Source: an uncultured Acetatifactor sp. (GTDB lineage Bacteria; Bacillota; Clostridia; Lachnospirales; Lachnospiraceae). From it: a stretch of 64,000 nucleotides of DNA. The stretch is from assembly GCA_944383825.1 (NCBI GenBank), contig CALWRA010000013.1:1-64000 (forward strand), in the 5' to 3' direction. The notes below the pieces were generated by a model that was not told where the DNA came from, ran no database searches, and was given only the letters and a program-made list of their open reading frames with translations. Shown in pieces: positions 25,978-34,650 of this stretch. How positions within the stretch are numbered: position 1 is the stretch's first letter; every line of letters begins with the position of its first letter. The position numbers and the translations under genes were made by a program.

Positions 25978-27741
25978 ATGAAATTTTTACTGGCGGCTAT
26001 TAACGCAAAATATATCCATTCCAATCCGGCTATATACAGCCTGCGGGCCTACGCCGGGGAGGAGCTGCGGGACAGCATTATGCTTGGAGAGTATACCATA
26101 AATCAGAGTATGGGCGAAATTTTAGGAGATATATACCTGAAAAGGCCTGATGCAGTGGGCTTTTCCTGCTACATCTGGAATTGGAGGCTGGTGGAGGAAC
26201 TGGTGGAGGAACTGCCTAAGCTGCTTCCTGAGACAGATATATGGCTGGGAGGGCCCCAGGCGACTTTTGACGCGCCGGAGATCTTAAAGAGATATGGTCA
26301 GATTACGGGAATTATGGTAGGAGAAGGGGAGGTTTCCTTCCGGGAGCTGATGAAGTATTACGTTCAGGGAAAGGAGGGGAACCGTGGTTTAGAACAGTGC
26401 CCTGGACTGTGCCTTAGGGAGGGATACACAGCCCCGGCGAAACCGGCGGATATGAGTGGACTGCCCTTTCTCTATGAGGATCTGGAACCCTTCTCCAATA
26501 AAATCATATATTATGAAAGCAGCAGAGGCTGTCCCTACCGCTGCAGCTACTGTCTGTCCTCCATCGACAAAAGGGTGAGATTGCGGGATATTCATGTGGT
26601 AAAAAGAGAGCTGCAGTTTTTTCTGGATCATAAGGTAAAACAGGTAAAGTTTGTGGATAGAACCTTTAACTGTGATCATGAACATGCCCTGGCTATTTGG
26701 AGGTATCTTCAAGAGCATGATAACGGCATCACAAATTTTCACTTTGAGATTTCAGCGGATATTTTGAAAGAGGAAGAGATCCAACTTTTGAACAATCTCC
26801 GGCCGGGACTGGTTCAGCTGGAAATCGGCGTACAGTCCGTAAATCCCAGAACACTGGAAGCCATTCATAGGAGAGCGGATATGGAGAGACTGGAAAGCGC
26901 TGTGGAGGACATACGCAAAGGGCATAGGATTCACCAGCATTTGGATTTAATTGCAGGGCTGCCCTTTGAGGATTATGAAAGCTTCGCCAAATCATTTGAC
27001 AAAGTATATTCCATGAAACCTCATCAGTTTCAGCTGGGATTTCTCAAGGTGCTCAAGGGCTCTGCCATGTACGAGGACGCAAAAGGATACGGTATCCGGT
27101 ATATGAGCAGACCTCCCTACGAGGTTCTCTGCACGGATTGGCTCTCCTATGAGGAGATTCTGCGGCTGAAGGGGATTGAGGAGATGGTGGAGGTCTATTA
27201 TAACAGTGGGCAATATTCCCATACACTGGCTTTTTTGGAAAAGGCGTTTGAAGGTCCCTTTGTCATGTACGAGACCCTCGCGGGGTTTTACAAAGCCGGA
27301 GGATATTTTTTAAAAAGTCCCGCAGGAGCGGAACGGTTCAGAATTCTCCTGGATTTTGCCGAATGCTTTGATGGAGAGAATCTTCCGGTTTACAGAGAGC
27401 TTATGACCTACGACATGTATTTAAGAGAAAACCTAAAGAGCAGACCGGATTTTACGGAAAGCCGGGAGGAATTTAGAGAAAGCATGAGAAATTTTTATAT
27501 ACGGGAGGAGAAAGAGAGAAGCTATCTGCCGGATTACGGGAAATATGATTGGAAACAGATGAGCAAAATGACTCATATGGAGCCTTTCTTTTATCAGGTA
27601 TGGGATCCACAGGGCGTGACCTGCAGAAGGACAAGACCGGCGTTTGTGCTTTTTGATTATCAAAGGAGAAACCCTTTAAACAAGGAGGCGCGCACAATCC
27701 TCATAGAAAAGCCGGAGGAAGCTTTTTTGGAAAGGAAGTGA
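25978..27741 (+). CDS. B12-binding domain radical SAM protein (DUF4080 type)
   Basis: 587 residues. An N-terminal cobalamin-binding-like Rossmann domain (about 1-140; VGFSCYIWNWRLVEEL, WLGGPQATFDAPEIL, GIMVGEGEVSFREL) precedes the radical SAM core with CxxxCxxC at C185/C189/C192 (GCPYRCSYC). The C-terminal third (about 380-580) has the layout of DUF4080. The reaction is unknown; relatives act on tRNA, porphyrins or natural products. It begins 2 bp after the broken phosphoesterase and overlaps a possible GTG start of the next gene, so it belongs to a tight cluster. Confidence 0.9.
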   Translation: MKFLLAAINAKYIHSNPAIYSLRAYAGEELRDSIMLGEYTINQSMGEILGDIYLKRPDAVGFSCYIWNWRLVEELVEELPKLLPETDIWLGGPQATFDAPEILKRYGQITGIMVGEGEVSFRELMKYYVQGKEGNRGLEQCPGLCLREGYTAPAKPADMSGLPFLYEDLEPFSNKIIYYESSRGCPYRCSYCLSSIDKRVRLRDIHVVKRELQFFLDHKVKQVKFVDRTFNCDHEHALAIWRYLQEHDNGITNFHFEISADILKEEEIQLLNNLRPGLVQLEIGVQSVNPRTLEAIHRRADMERLESAVEDIRKGHRIHQHLDLIAGLPFEDYESFAKSFDKVYSMKPHQFQLGFLKVLKGSAMYEDAKGYGIRYMSRPPYEVLCTDWLSYEEILRLKGIEEMVEVYYNSGQYSHTLAFLEKAFEGPFVMYETLAGFYKAGGYFLKSPAGAERFRILLDFAECFDGENLPVYRELMTYDMYLRENLKSRPDFTESREEFRESMRNFYIREEKERSYLPDYGKYDWKQMSKMTHMEPFFYQVWDPQGVTCRRTRPAFVLFDYQRRNPLNKEARTILIEKPEEAFLERK

Positions 27742-27749
27742 GAAAATTC

Positions 27750-28451
27750 ATGATGGATTCTTATGTGAGTATTGATCTGGAGACGACGGGACTGAATCCC
27801 CGGCTGGATAAAATAATAGAAATCGGAGCTGTAAAGGTAAAAGAGGGGCGGCTTGAGGAAACCTTTTCCACTCTTGTAAATCCAGCAAGACTTTTGGGTG
27901 AAAAAATTTCGGGACTTACGGGAATCAAAGATGAGATGCTTCTGGCGGCTCCGGAAATCGAAGAGGTTATGCCGAAGCTATTGGAGTTTTTGGAGGATTA
28001 TCCCCTGTTGGGGCACAGCGTTTTATTTGATTTTTCCTTTCTGAAAAAGGCGGCTGTGAACCAGAGACTTTCCTTTGAGAGAAATGCAGTGGACACACTG
28101 AAGATTGCAAGAAAACACCTGTCTTTTCTGGAGCACAGAAATCTGAAATATTTGTGCGAATATTATGGGATAGAGCATGAAGCGCACAGAGCCCTTTCGG
28201 ATGCAGAGGCAACCGTGTCCCTATACGAAAAGCTTGCGGAACAGTTTTACACTGAGGAGGAGACACTGTTTCGGCCCTGCGCGCTGTATTATGAGGCAAA
28301 GAGAGACACTCCTGCTACAAATGCTCAGAAGGAAAGGTTATATCGTCTGATCAACCGGCATAAACTAATAGTAAGCGTTAATGTGGATAAGCTGTCCCGA
28401 AGCGAGGCCAGCCGTCTTACAGATAAGATTCTGTCAGAGTACGGGCGATAA
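27750..28451 (+). CDS. DnaQ-like 3'-5' exonuclease
   Basis: About 233 residues from ATG 27750 (GTG at 27738 is possible). DEDDh exonuclease motifs are present: VSIDLETTGLNPRLDKIIEI (motif I), GHSVLFDFSFLKKA (motif II) and HRALSDAEATVSLYEKL (motif III with the active histidine). It belongs to the PolC/DnaQ epsilon-like family acting on DNA or RNA ends. After about residue 175 there is an extra C-terminal helical segment of unknown role. Its 3' end overlaps the opposite-strand gene by 35 bp. Confidence 0.9.
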   Translation: MMDSYVSIDLETTGLNPRLDKIIEIGAVKVKEGRLEETFSTLVNPARLLGEKISGLTGIKDEMLLAAPEIEEVMPKLLEFLEDYPLLGHSVLFDFSFLKKAAVNQRLSFERNAVDTLKIARKHLSFLEHRNLKYLCEYYGIEHEAHRALSDAEATVSLYEKLAEQFYTEEETLFRPCALYYEAKRDTPATNAQKERLYRLINRHKLIVSVNVDKLSRSEASRLTDKILSEYGR

Positions 28452-29025
28452 TTTGACTGCTGGCGGACCGCAGCTGTTCTGCCTCCTGCACCAGAACCCT
28501 AATCTTGTCTGTCCGGTTCTGGAGAGCGTAATACTCTGCCAAACGATAGTAGGTGCGGCTGACGTCGGTGTGAGTGCTTACCGCAAATTCCATTACTTCG
28601 GCAGCCTGTATGGAGAATCCGCCATCCCACAGTGCATCGGCCCATTTCTGCAGAGTACGGGCCAGCACCGTATAGTTTTGATCATATTCCGAAAGAGGCG
28701 TGATGTTGGCGGTGCCGTACTCTAGCTTCAGATCCGTATTGGAATACCCTGTGAGGTTTACAATGGGCTGCTCAGAAAGGGCATACAGAATATCCAGGCA
28801 TTCCTTTACGGTGCTGTTTTCGGTGAACGTATGTACAGGCAGCGTATCCAGAGGGATTTTGATGTAATCCAGGCGCTCCAGTGATTTACGGCGCACAGAG
28901 TTAGCCCGGCGTTCACGCTCCCAGAAGAGCTGATCCGCCTTTTTGCTATTTCGTTTATTTCTGGAAAGAACCATGGAAAGTATTAGTATAAGGGCGATAA
29001 AACTTGCCAAAAACGGTAAATTCAT
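28417..29025 (-). CDS. Membrane-anchored protein of unknown function
   Basis: 202 residues: one N-terminal membrane helix (LPFLASFIALILILSMVLS), a basic linker, then a soluble helical domain with a tetratricopeptide-like segment (AAEVMEFAVSTHTDVSRTYY, RLAEYYALQNRTDKIRVLV). I do not recognise the family. The 3' end overlaps the exonuclease gene tail-to-tail by 35 bp. It is divergent from a tiny membrane protein gene and VanW. It looks genuinely coding: the frame is open and charged residues are regularly distributed. Confidence 0.75.
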   Translation of the reverse strand: MNLPFLASFIALILILSMVLSRNKRNSKKADQLFWERERRANSVRRKSLERLDYIKIPLDTLPVHTFTENSTVKECLDILYALSEQPIVNLTGYSNTDLKLEYGTANITPLSEYDQNYTVLARTLQKWADALWDGGFSIQAAEVMEFAVSTHTDVSRTYYRLAEYYALQNRTDKIRVLVQEAEQLRSASSQIIARTLTESYL

Positions 29026-29075
29026 ATATAATATCCTTTCAAGAGTTTGTTATGACGATGCAGATAGGAGTGAAC

Positions 29076-29180
29076 ATGTTTCATATGAACAAAAAAACGA
29101 AACAGCGGATTTCGGCAACCATCATCGTTTTGCTGGTGCTTGCTATGGTAATTCCTACTTTATCATATTTTTTATATTAA
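29076..29180 (+). CDS. 34-residue single-pass membrane protein
   Basis: A short ORF with ATAGGAG six bases before the ATG. A basic start (MNKKTKQR, from the second ATG at 29085) is followed by one membrane helix (ATIIVLLVLAMVIPTLSYFL). The strong ribosome site, typical positive-inside charge and position directly before vanW support it as a real small protein. Function unknown; it may be co-transcribed with the VanW gene 46 bp downstream. Confidence 0.65.
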   Translation: MFHMNKKTKQRISATIIVLLVLAMVIPTLSYFLY

Positions 29181-29226
29181 TTCAATTATTGAAGTGTTGA
29201 CTACTGAAACGGGCAAGGAGAATACT

Positions 29227-30720
29227 ATGACAAAATGGTTTAAAAAAAGCTGTGGGGGCGTATTGCTGTGCCTTTTGACGCTGACCCTTGGCACGGCCGC
29301 AAATAGCATAACGGTCAGGGCGCAGAATGAAGAGGCAATCAAGACAGGGATTTTTGCCGATGAACTGGATCTGTCCGGCATGACGTCCGGGGAGGCATCC
29401 GCTACCATAGAAAATTACATAGAAGAGCTGAAATCCGTGGAAATCACTCTTTTAGCGGCTCAGGATGAAGAAGTGACGGTCACCGCCGGCGATCTGGGCA
29501 TTTCCTGGGCTAACCCGGAGCTTGTGGAGGAGGCCCTCAGCCTGGGAACCCAGGGAAATGTGATTGAGCGGTATAAATCCCTCATGGATTTGGAGCATGA
29601 AAGTAAGATTTTTGACATAGAACTGGATTTTGATATTCAGGCTATCAATAACGTGCTGACTGAGCAGTGTACACAGTATGACCAGGAGGCTGTGGATATG
29701 TCTCTGGTCAGGAAAAACGGCGGGTTTGAGATTGTCCAGGGTGTTACAGGCTATATGCTTGATGTGGAAACCTCCATTGACAAGGTGTACGATTATTTAA
29801 CGCAGGAATGGGATTATCAGGCTTGCAGCATTTCTCTGGACGTGGCAGTGGATGAGCCCCAGGGAAGCGAGGAAGAGCTTTCTCAGGTTCAGGATGTTTT
29901 GGGTAGCTTCACTACCTCCTTCAGTTCTTCGGGAACTGCTAGAAGCGCCAATGTTTCCAATGGATGCAGTCTGATCAACGGCACTGTACTTTATCCTGGA
30001 GAAGAATTTTCTTCTTATGATAAGGTATCGCCCTATACGCAGGAAAACGGCTACTATATGGCGGCCTCTTATTTAAACGGCAGAGTGGTTGACAGCTTGG
30101 GAGGCGGAATCTGCCAGGTTACCACGACTTTGTATAATGCTGTTTTGAACGCCGAGCTTGAGGTTACGGAGAGACATAACCATTCCATGATCGTTTCCTA
30201 TGTGGATCCCTCTGCGGACGCCGCCATTGCGGAAAGTGCAGGAAAGGATTTTCGGTTTGTGAATAATACGGATTATCCTGTTTACATTGAAGGAGTGATC
30301 GAGAACAAAAGGATTACCTTTAATATTTACGGTAAAGAAACCAGACCCTCTAATCGTCAGGTGACCTATGAGAGTGAGGTTCTGGAGGTAATTAATCCTC
30401 CTGCGGATTTGATTTATGCAGATGCGGGTCAGCCCATCGGATATATTACACAGGCCAGCGCTCATATCGGATACAAGGCAAGACTGTGGAAAGTGGTTAC
30501 CGAGGATGGAGTGGAGGTAAGCCGGACGCAGGTAAACAGCAGCAGCTATAAGATGGTGCCCAGAACTGCTACGGTAGGGACAGCCACAGCCGATCCCGCC
30601 GCTTATGAGGAGATCATGGCTGCAATCGGAACAAATAATATCGACCATGTGAAAAATGTCATTGCTCTTCTGACCGCTCCGCCTGCAGATCCCAACGCTG
30701 TGCCGGCAGAGGGACAATAG
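29227..30720 (+). CDS. VanW family protein with peptidoglycan-binding-like domain
   Basis: 497 residues from ATG 29227 (site AAGGAG). Signal peptide or anchor at the N-terminus (GGVLLCLLTLTLGTAANS), then a YoaR/PG_binding_4-like region (about 40-215), then the VanW domain (about 240-370): NVSNGCSLINGTVLYPGEEF, YLNGRVVDSLGGGICQVTTT, NHSMIVSYV. A C-terminal G5-like beta region follows (about 370-450). It is secreted or anchored at the cell surface. VanW proteins are linked to envelope biology, but their biochemical role is not settled; there is no vancomycin cluster here. Confidence 0.9.
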   Translation: MTKWFKKSCGGVLLCLLTLTLGTAANSITVRAQNEEAIKTGIFADELDLSGMTSGEASATIENYIEELKSVEITLLAAQDEEVTVTAGDLGISWANPELVEEALSLGTQGNVIERYKSLMDLEHESKIFDIELDFDIQAINNVLTEQCTQYDQEAVDMSLVRKNGGFEIVQGVTGYMLDVETSIDKVYDYLTQEWDYQACSISLDVAVDEPQGSEEELSQVQDVLGSFTTSFSSSGTARSANVSNGCSLINGTVLYPGEEFSSYDKVSPYTQENGYYMAASYLNGRVVDSLGGGICQVTTTLYNAVLNAELEVTERHNHSMIVSYVDPSADAAIAESAGKDFRFVNNTDYPVYIEGVIENKRITFNIYGKETRPSNRQVTYESEVLEVINPPADLIYADAGQPIGYITQASAHIGYKARLWKVVTEDGVEVSRTQVNSSSYKMVPRTATVGTATADPAAYEEIMAAIGTNNIDHVKNVIALLTAPPADPNAVPAEGQ

Positions 30721-30761
30721 AGCTGAAAGATTCAGGCCCATGATAAAAGCGGGAGGCCGGT

Positions 30762-31817
30762 ATGAAAATCGGTAAGGTATCGGAAAATGTTTTAAAGCGT
30801 TCCATATTAAGAACAATAAAAACAAAGCGAAGAGAAGTTTTAAATGGCGCAGACGTAGGGGCGGACTGCGCCTTTTTTACATCCTTTTCAGGGGAGTTTC
30901 CGGTAATCTGCATGCAAGAGGCTCCCGTGACGGCAGATGCAGAGAGAGGGAATGGAGACTCTGGAGGGGATTTTATGGGAGCCATGTCCATGGCGCATCT
31001 GATTCAAAAATGCGCCAACAATCTGGCTGCAGGCGGCGCCCTGCCGGTGGCAGTGATGATCACTCTGCTGCTGCCGGAGAGGGCGGAGGAGCCCTTTGTG
31101 AGAAAGCTTATGGAGGAAGCGGAGCTGGCATGCGGCAGCCTGGAAATGGAGATTGCGGGAGGACAGACACGGGTGTGCAGGGAGGTGAAGGTTCCTTATG
31201 CGGTCGTTACAGGCTTTGGAAAAAGTCGAACTGGAGGACTGAGAGGCTGTGCGCCAGGGCAGGATATTGTGGTCAGCAAATGGGTGGGGCTGGAAGGAAC
31301 GGCTTTCCTTGCCCGATATTACCATGATGAGCTGCTTCAGAGATATCCCGGATATTTTGTGGAGGAAGCTGTCCGTTTCGACCGCTTTTACTCCATATTG
31401 CCGGAGGCTGCAACCGCCGTGAAGTCCGGCGTTTGCGCCATGCACGACGCTTCAGAGGGAGGCATTTTCGGAGCCCTCTGGGAGCTTGCAGAGGGAGCAG
31501 GCGTTGGACTTACCATAGATTTAAGAAAGCTGCCGCTCAGGCAGGAGACAGTGGAGATCTGCGAGTACTGTGGATTGAATCCATATGAGCTTTTATCAGG
31601 AGGATGCCTAGTGATGGCCTGTGAGGACGGCCGGCGGCTTGCAGAGGCTCTTGAAGGAGAGGGGATTCCTGCAGCTATTGTGGGAAAAACCACTGACAGC
31701 AATGACAGAATCATCCGAAATGCTGAGGAAATTCGTTTTATGAACCGGCCTCAGGGGGATGAAATATATAAAATAGCAGTGCCGGAAATTGCGGGCGCGG
31801 AACGGAGCGGAAAATGA
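30762..31817 (+). CDS. AIR synthase-related (HypE/ThiL-fold) protein
   Basis: 351 residues with the two-domain AIR-synthase fold: an N-terminal part with DVGADCAFFTSF and SMAHLIQKCANNLAAGGA (nucleotide-binding aspartates), and a C-terminal part with MHDASEGGIFGALWELAEGA and the glycine-rich ELLSGGCLVMAC. Members include PurM, ThiL, SelD and HypE; this is the clostridial stand-alone class often labelled a hydrogenase maturation factor, with no hyp genes nearby. The Lrp gene overlaps its end by 4 bp. Substrate unknown. Confidence 0.85.
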   Translation: MKIGKVSENVLKRSILRTIKTKRREVLNGADVGADCAFFTSFSGEFPVICMQEAPVTADAERGNGDSGGDFMGAMSMAHLIQKCANNLAAGGALPVAVMITLLLPERAEEPFVRKLMEEAELACGSLEMEIAGGQTRVCREVKVPYAVVTGFGKSRTGGLRGCAPGQDIVVSKWVGLEGTAFLARYYHDELLQRYPGYFVEEAVRFDRFYSILPEAATAVKSGVCAMHDASEGGIFGALWELAEGAGVGLTIDLRKLPLRQETVEICEYCGLNPYELLSGGCLVMACEDGRRLAEALEGEGIPAAIVGKTTDSNDRIIRNAEEIRFMNRPQGDEIYKIAVPEIAGAERSGK

Positions 31818-32296
31818 GAGAAGAATTATTGGCTATTATTGAGAAGAACAGCCGTATGGATTTGAAGGAGCTGGCGGTTATTTTGGGAGTGGAAGAAATT
31901 GATGTGGCAAATGAGCTTGCGGCATTAGAGGCCGAAGGGATTATATGCGGCTATCACACTCTGGTCAACTGGGAAAAAACTACCGTGGATAAGGTGGACG
32001 CTCTGATTGAAGTACGTGTAACGCCTCAGAGAGGGCAGGGATTTGACGGAATCGCTGAGCGTATTTACAAATATCCTGAGGTCAGAAGCGTATATTTGAT
32101 TTCCGGCGGTTATGATCTTATGGTGATTCTGGAAGGAAAAACTCTGCGGGAGGTGGCAAATTTTGTGTCAGATAAGCTCTCCACACTGGATACGGTGCTG
32201 AGCACCGCCACTCATTTTATTTTAAAGAAATATAAAGACCATGGAACCGTATTTGCCCGGGAAAAAGAAGATGAAAGGGAGATGATCACCCCATGA
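31814..32296 (+). CDS. Lrp/AsnC family transcriptional regulator
   Basis: 160 residues. N-terminal helix-turn-helix (MDLKELAVILGVEEIDVANE, LAALEAEGIICGYHTLV) followed by the RAM effector domain (VDALIEVRVTPQRGQGFDGI, VYLISGGYDLMVILEG). It is translationally coupled on both sides: ATGA with the AIR-synthase gene and ATGA with the aminotransferase gene. It therefore likely senses an amino acid handled by this three-gene unit. Confidence 0.93.
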   Translation: MREELLAIIEKNSRMDLKELAVILGVEEIDVANELAALEAEGIICGYHTLVNWEKTTVDKVDALIEVRVTPQRGQGFDGIAERIYKYPEVRSVYLISGGYDLMVILEGKTLREVANFVSDKLSTLDTVLSTATHFILKKYKDHGTVFAREKEDEREMITP

Positions 32297-33498
32297 GAAA
32301 TCCGCTGTCAGATAAAATTGTAAATATTAAGCCTTCGGGCATTCGGAAATTCTTTGATATTGTAAGCGAGATGAAGGATGCGATTTCTCTTGGAGTGGGG
32401 GAACCGGATTTTGACACGCCCTGGCATATCCGGGATGAAGGCATTTACTCTCTGGAAAAAGGGAAAACCTTTTACACCTCCAATTCCGGGTTGAGGGAAC
32501 TTCGCTTGGAAATATGCAATTACATAAAAAGAAAGCAGGGAATTTCTTATGACTGGAATCAGGAGGTGCTGGTTACCGTGGGCGGGTCCGAAGCCATTGA
32601 TATAGGACTCAGAGCCATGATTAATCCGGGCGAAGAGGTTCTTATTCCTCAGCCCAGCTATGTTTCCTATGAGCCATGCGCCATTCTTGCCGGTGGGGTT
32701 CCTGTAATTATCGATCTGAAAGCAGAGAACGATTTTCGGCTGACGGCAAAGGAGCTGGAGGAGGCAATCACAGAGAGAACCAAGGTTTTGATTCTTCCAT
32801 TTCCAAATAATCCCACGGGGGCCATCATGGAAAAACATGATTTGGAAGCCATCGCTGAGGTAATCTTAAAACATGACATAATTGTCATGTCTGACGAGAT
32901 TTATGGGGAGCTGACTTATAAAGGGGAGCATATTTCCATTGCAAGTCTGCCCGGTATGCAGGAGAGAACGATTCTGATCAACGGTTTTTCCAAAGCATAT
33001 GCCATGACGGGCTGGAGATTAGGCTATGCCTGCGGGCCCAGGGAAATCATTGAACAGATGACAAAAATCCATCAATTTGCCATTATGTGCGCGCCCACCA
33101 CAAGCCAGTATGCGGCTGTGGACGCTTTAAAAAATGGAGATGCGGATGTTAGTGAAATGCGCACGGCGTATAATCAGAGAAGGAGATTTCTGATGAACGC
33201 ATTTCGGGAAATGGGGCTTGAGTGCTTTGAGCCCTATGGAGCTTTTTATGTATTTCCCTGCATTCGGGAATTTGGCATGACCAGTGAGGAATTTGCCACC
33301 AGATTTTTGGAAGAAGAAAAGGTGGCGGCAGTTCCCGGAACGGCCTTTGGGGAATGCGGAGAGGGATATTTGAGAATTTCCTATGCCTATTCTCTGGAGA
33401 AGCTGAAAATTGCCATCGGACGCTTGGAACGCTTTGTGAAAAAGCTCAGAGAAGAACAGCGTCAGGAAACCGGGAGCGGCGCTGTAGCCCGGCAATAA
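32293..33498 (+). CDS. PLP-dependent aminotransferase class I/II
   Basis: 401 residues, fold type I. Motifs: LGVGEPDFDTPWHIRDEG, the cofactor-stacking VTVGGSEAIDIGLRAM, PFPNNPTGAI, VMSDEIYGELTYKG and the PLP lysine K234 in NGFSKAYAMTGWRLGYACGP. This is the aspartate/aromatic aminotransferase group (PatA-like). The substrate is not determined. It overlaps the Lrp gene by 4 bp, and a hairpin overlapping its stop may end the transcript. Confidence 0.93.
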   Translation: MRNPLSDKIVNIKPSGIRKFFDIVSEMKDAISLGVGEPDFDTPWHIRDEGIYSLEKGKTFYTSNSGLRELRLEICNYIKRKQGISYDWNQEVLVTVGGSEAIDIGLRAMINPGEEVLIPQPSYVSYEPCAILAGGVPVIIDLKAENDFRLTAKELEEAITERTKVLILPFPNNPTGAIMEKHDLEAIAEVILKHDIIVMSDEIYGELTYKGEHISIASLPGMQERTILINGFSKAYAMTGWRLGYACGPREIIEQMTKIHQFAIMCAPTTSQYAAVDALKNGDADVSEMRTAYNQRRRFLMNAFREMGLECFEPYGAFYVFPCIREFGMTSEEFATRFLEEEKVAAVPGTAFGECGEGYLRISYAYSLEKLKIAIGRLERFVKKLREEQRQETGSGAVARQ

Positions 33499-33527
33499 AC
33501 TCTTTGGCCTCTGCCGGGCGGGATTTT
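33488..33527 (+). terminator. Possible terminator overlapping the aminotransferase stop
   Basis: CCCGGCA (33488-33494) pairs with TGCCGGG (33512-33518), followed shortly by TTTTAT. The loop is 17 nt and the T-run short, so efficiency is uncertain. Confidence 0.4.
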
Positions 33528-33550
33528 ATATTACGAAGTGGAGACTGGAC

Positions 33551-34045
33551 ATGCACATTATTCTGCATCAGCCGGAGATTCCGGCAAATACGGGAAATAT
33601 CGGGAGAACCTGCGCTGCTGCAGGGTGCAGCCTACACCTAATTGAGCCCCTGGGTTTTCGCCTGAATGAAAAGGAGATTAAACGGGCGGGCATGGATTAC
33701 TGGGAGCGCCTGGATATAACCAGATATATGAATTTTCAGGAATTTAGGGAGAAGCATCCCAATGCAAAAATCTGGATGGCTACAACCAAGGCAAGACAAC
33801 TCTATACTGAGGCTTCCTATGGAGCGGATGACTATATCATGTTTGGGAAGGAAAGCGCCGGTATTCCGGAGGAGATTTTGCTGGAATACCGGGAGACCTG
33901 TATTCGCATTCCCATGCTGCCAGGGATCCGCTCCTTAAATCTTTCTAATTCTGTGGCAGTGGTGCTCTATGAGGCTCTGCGTCAAAACAGTTTTTGCGGG
34001 CTGCAGGCGGAGGGAGAGCTGCACAGACTGCGTTGGAATGTGTGA
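33551..34045 (+). CDS. trmL: tRNA (cytidine/uridine-34-2'-O)-methyltransferase
   Basis: 164 residues, the minimal SPOUT methyltransferase. Motif 1 QPEIPANTGNIGRTCAA, motif 2 FGKESAGIPEEIL and motif 3 IPMLPGIRSLNLSNSVA form the trefoil-knotted SAM site. TrmL methylates the wobble ribose of leucine tRNAs. The length is standard. The ATG at 33551 has only a weak upstream site. It precedes a gamma-carbonic-anhydrase gene by 48 bp. Confidence 0.94.
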   Translation: MHIILHQPEIPANTGNIGRTCAAAGCSLHLIEPLGFRLNEKEIKRAGMDYWERLDITRYMNFQEFREKHPNAKIWMATTKARQLYTEASYGADDYIMFGKESAGIPEEILLEYRETCIRIPMLPGIRSLNLSNSVAVVLYEALRQNSFCGLQAEGELHRLRWNV

Positions 34046-34093
34046 GGGAAGCGTTAAGAGGGTATATGGAAAGAAAGAGGAGCAGAGGAATTC

Positions 34094-34600
34094 ATGCAGA
34101 TACATAATACGGCGTTTATAGCGCCCGGAGCGATAGTACGCGGGAATGTGATACTGGGGGAGGATACCAGCGTCTGGTATCATGCCGTTATCAGGGGAGA
34201 CAGAGATTTTATTGCAGTAGGAAGAGGAAGTAATATTCAGGACAACTGCGTGGTGCATGTAGAGGAGGGCAATCCTGTGGTCATTGGCGAAAATGTGACG
34301 GTGGGACACAGCGCTGTGCTGCATGGATGCAGGATCGGAAATAATACACTGATTGGGATGGGAGCCATCATTATGGATGGATGCGTGATAGGAGAAAACT
34401 GTATTGTGGGAGCGGGCGCTCTGGTAACGCAAAATACGGTTATACCGGAACATTCGCTTGTAGTTGGTTCCCCTGCCAGAGTAAAAAGACAGGTTACCGC
34501 GGAAGAGACAGAAGCCAGCCTGAAAAATGCGCGGCTCTATGTGGAAGAAGCGGCTAAAGCCCGTGAAGAAAGCAGCGGGCATGGGAATGACGCAAAATAG
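34094..34600 (+). CDS. Gamma-carbonic anhydrase family protein
   Basis: 168 residues, left-handed beta-helix built of hexapeptide repeats (IVRGNV, VIRGDR, VVIGEN, TLIGMG, CIVGAG). Three metal-ligand histidines fit the family pattern (DNCVVHVEEG; TVGHSAVLHG). Family members bind zinc or iron as trimers; many bacterial ones (YrdA/PaaY-like) have uncertain carbonic anhydrase activity. Start after AAAGAGGAGCAGAGG. Probably co-transcribed with trmL. Confidence 0.92.
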   Translation: MQIHNTAFIAPGAIVRGNVILGEDTSVWYHAVIRGDRDFIAVGRGSNIQDNCVVHVEEGNPVVIGENVTVGHSAVLHGCRIGNNTLIGMGAIIMDGCVIGENCIVGAGALVTQNTVIPEHSLVVGSPARVKRQVTAEETEASLKNARLYVEEAAKAREESSGHGNDAK

Positions 34601-34650
34601 AATTGTGTTAAATGGCATAACGTGAACGACACATAGACAGGGGAAGAATC

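Noticed and set aside
29227..30720. Vancomycin resistance cluster because of VanW
   Set aside because: No vanH/A/X-type ligase or dehydrogenase genes are present; VanW-domain proteins are widespread in Firmicutes without resistance.
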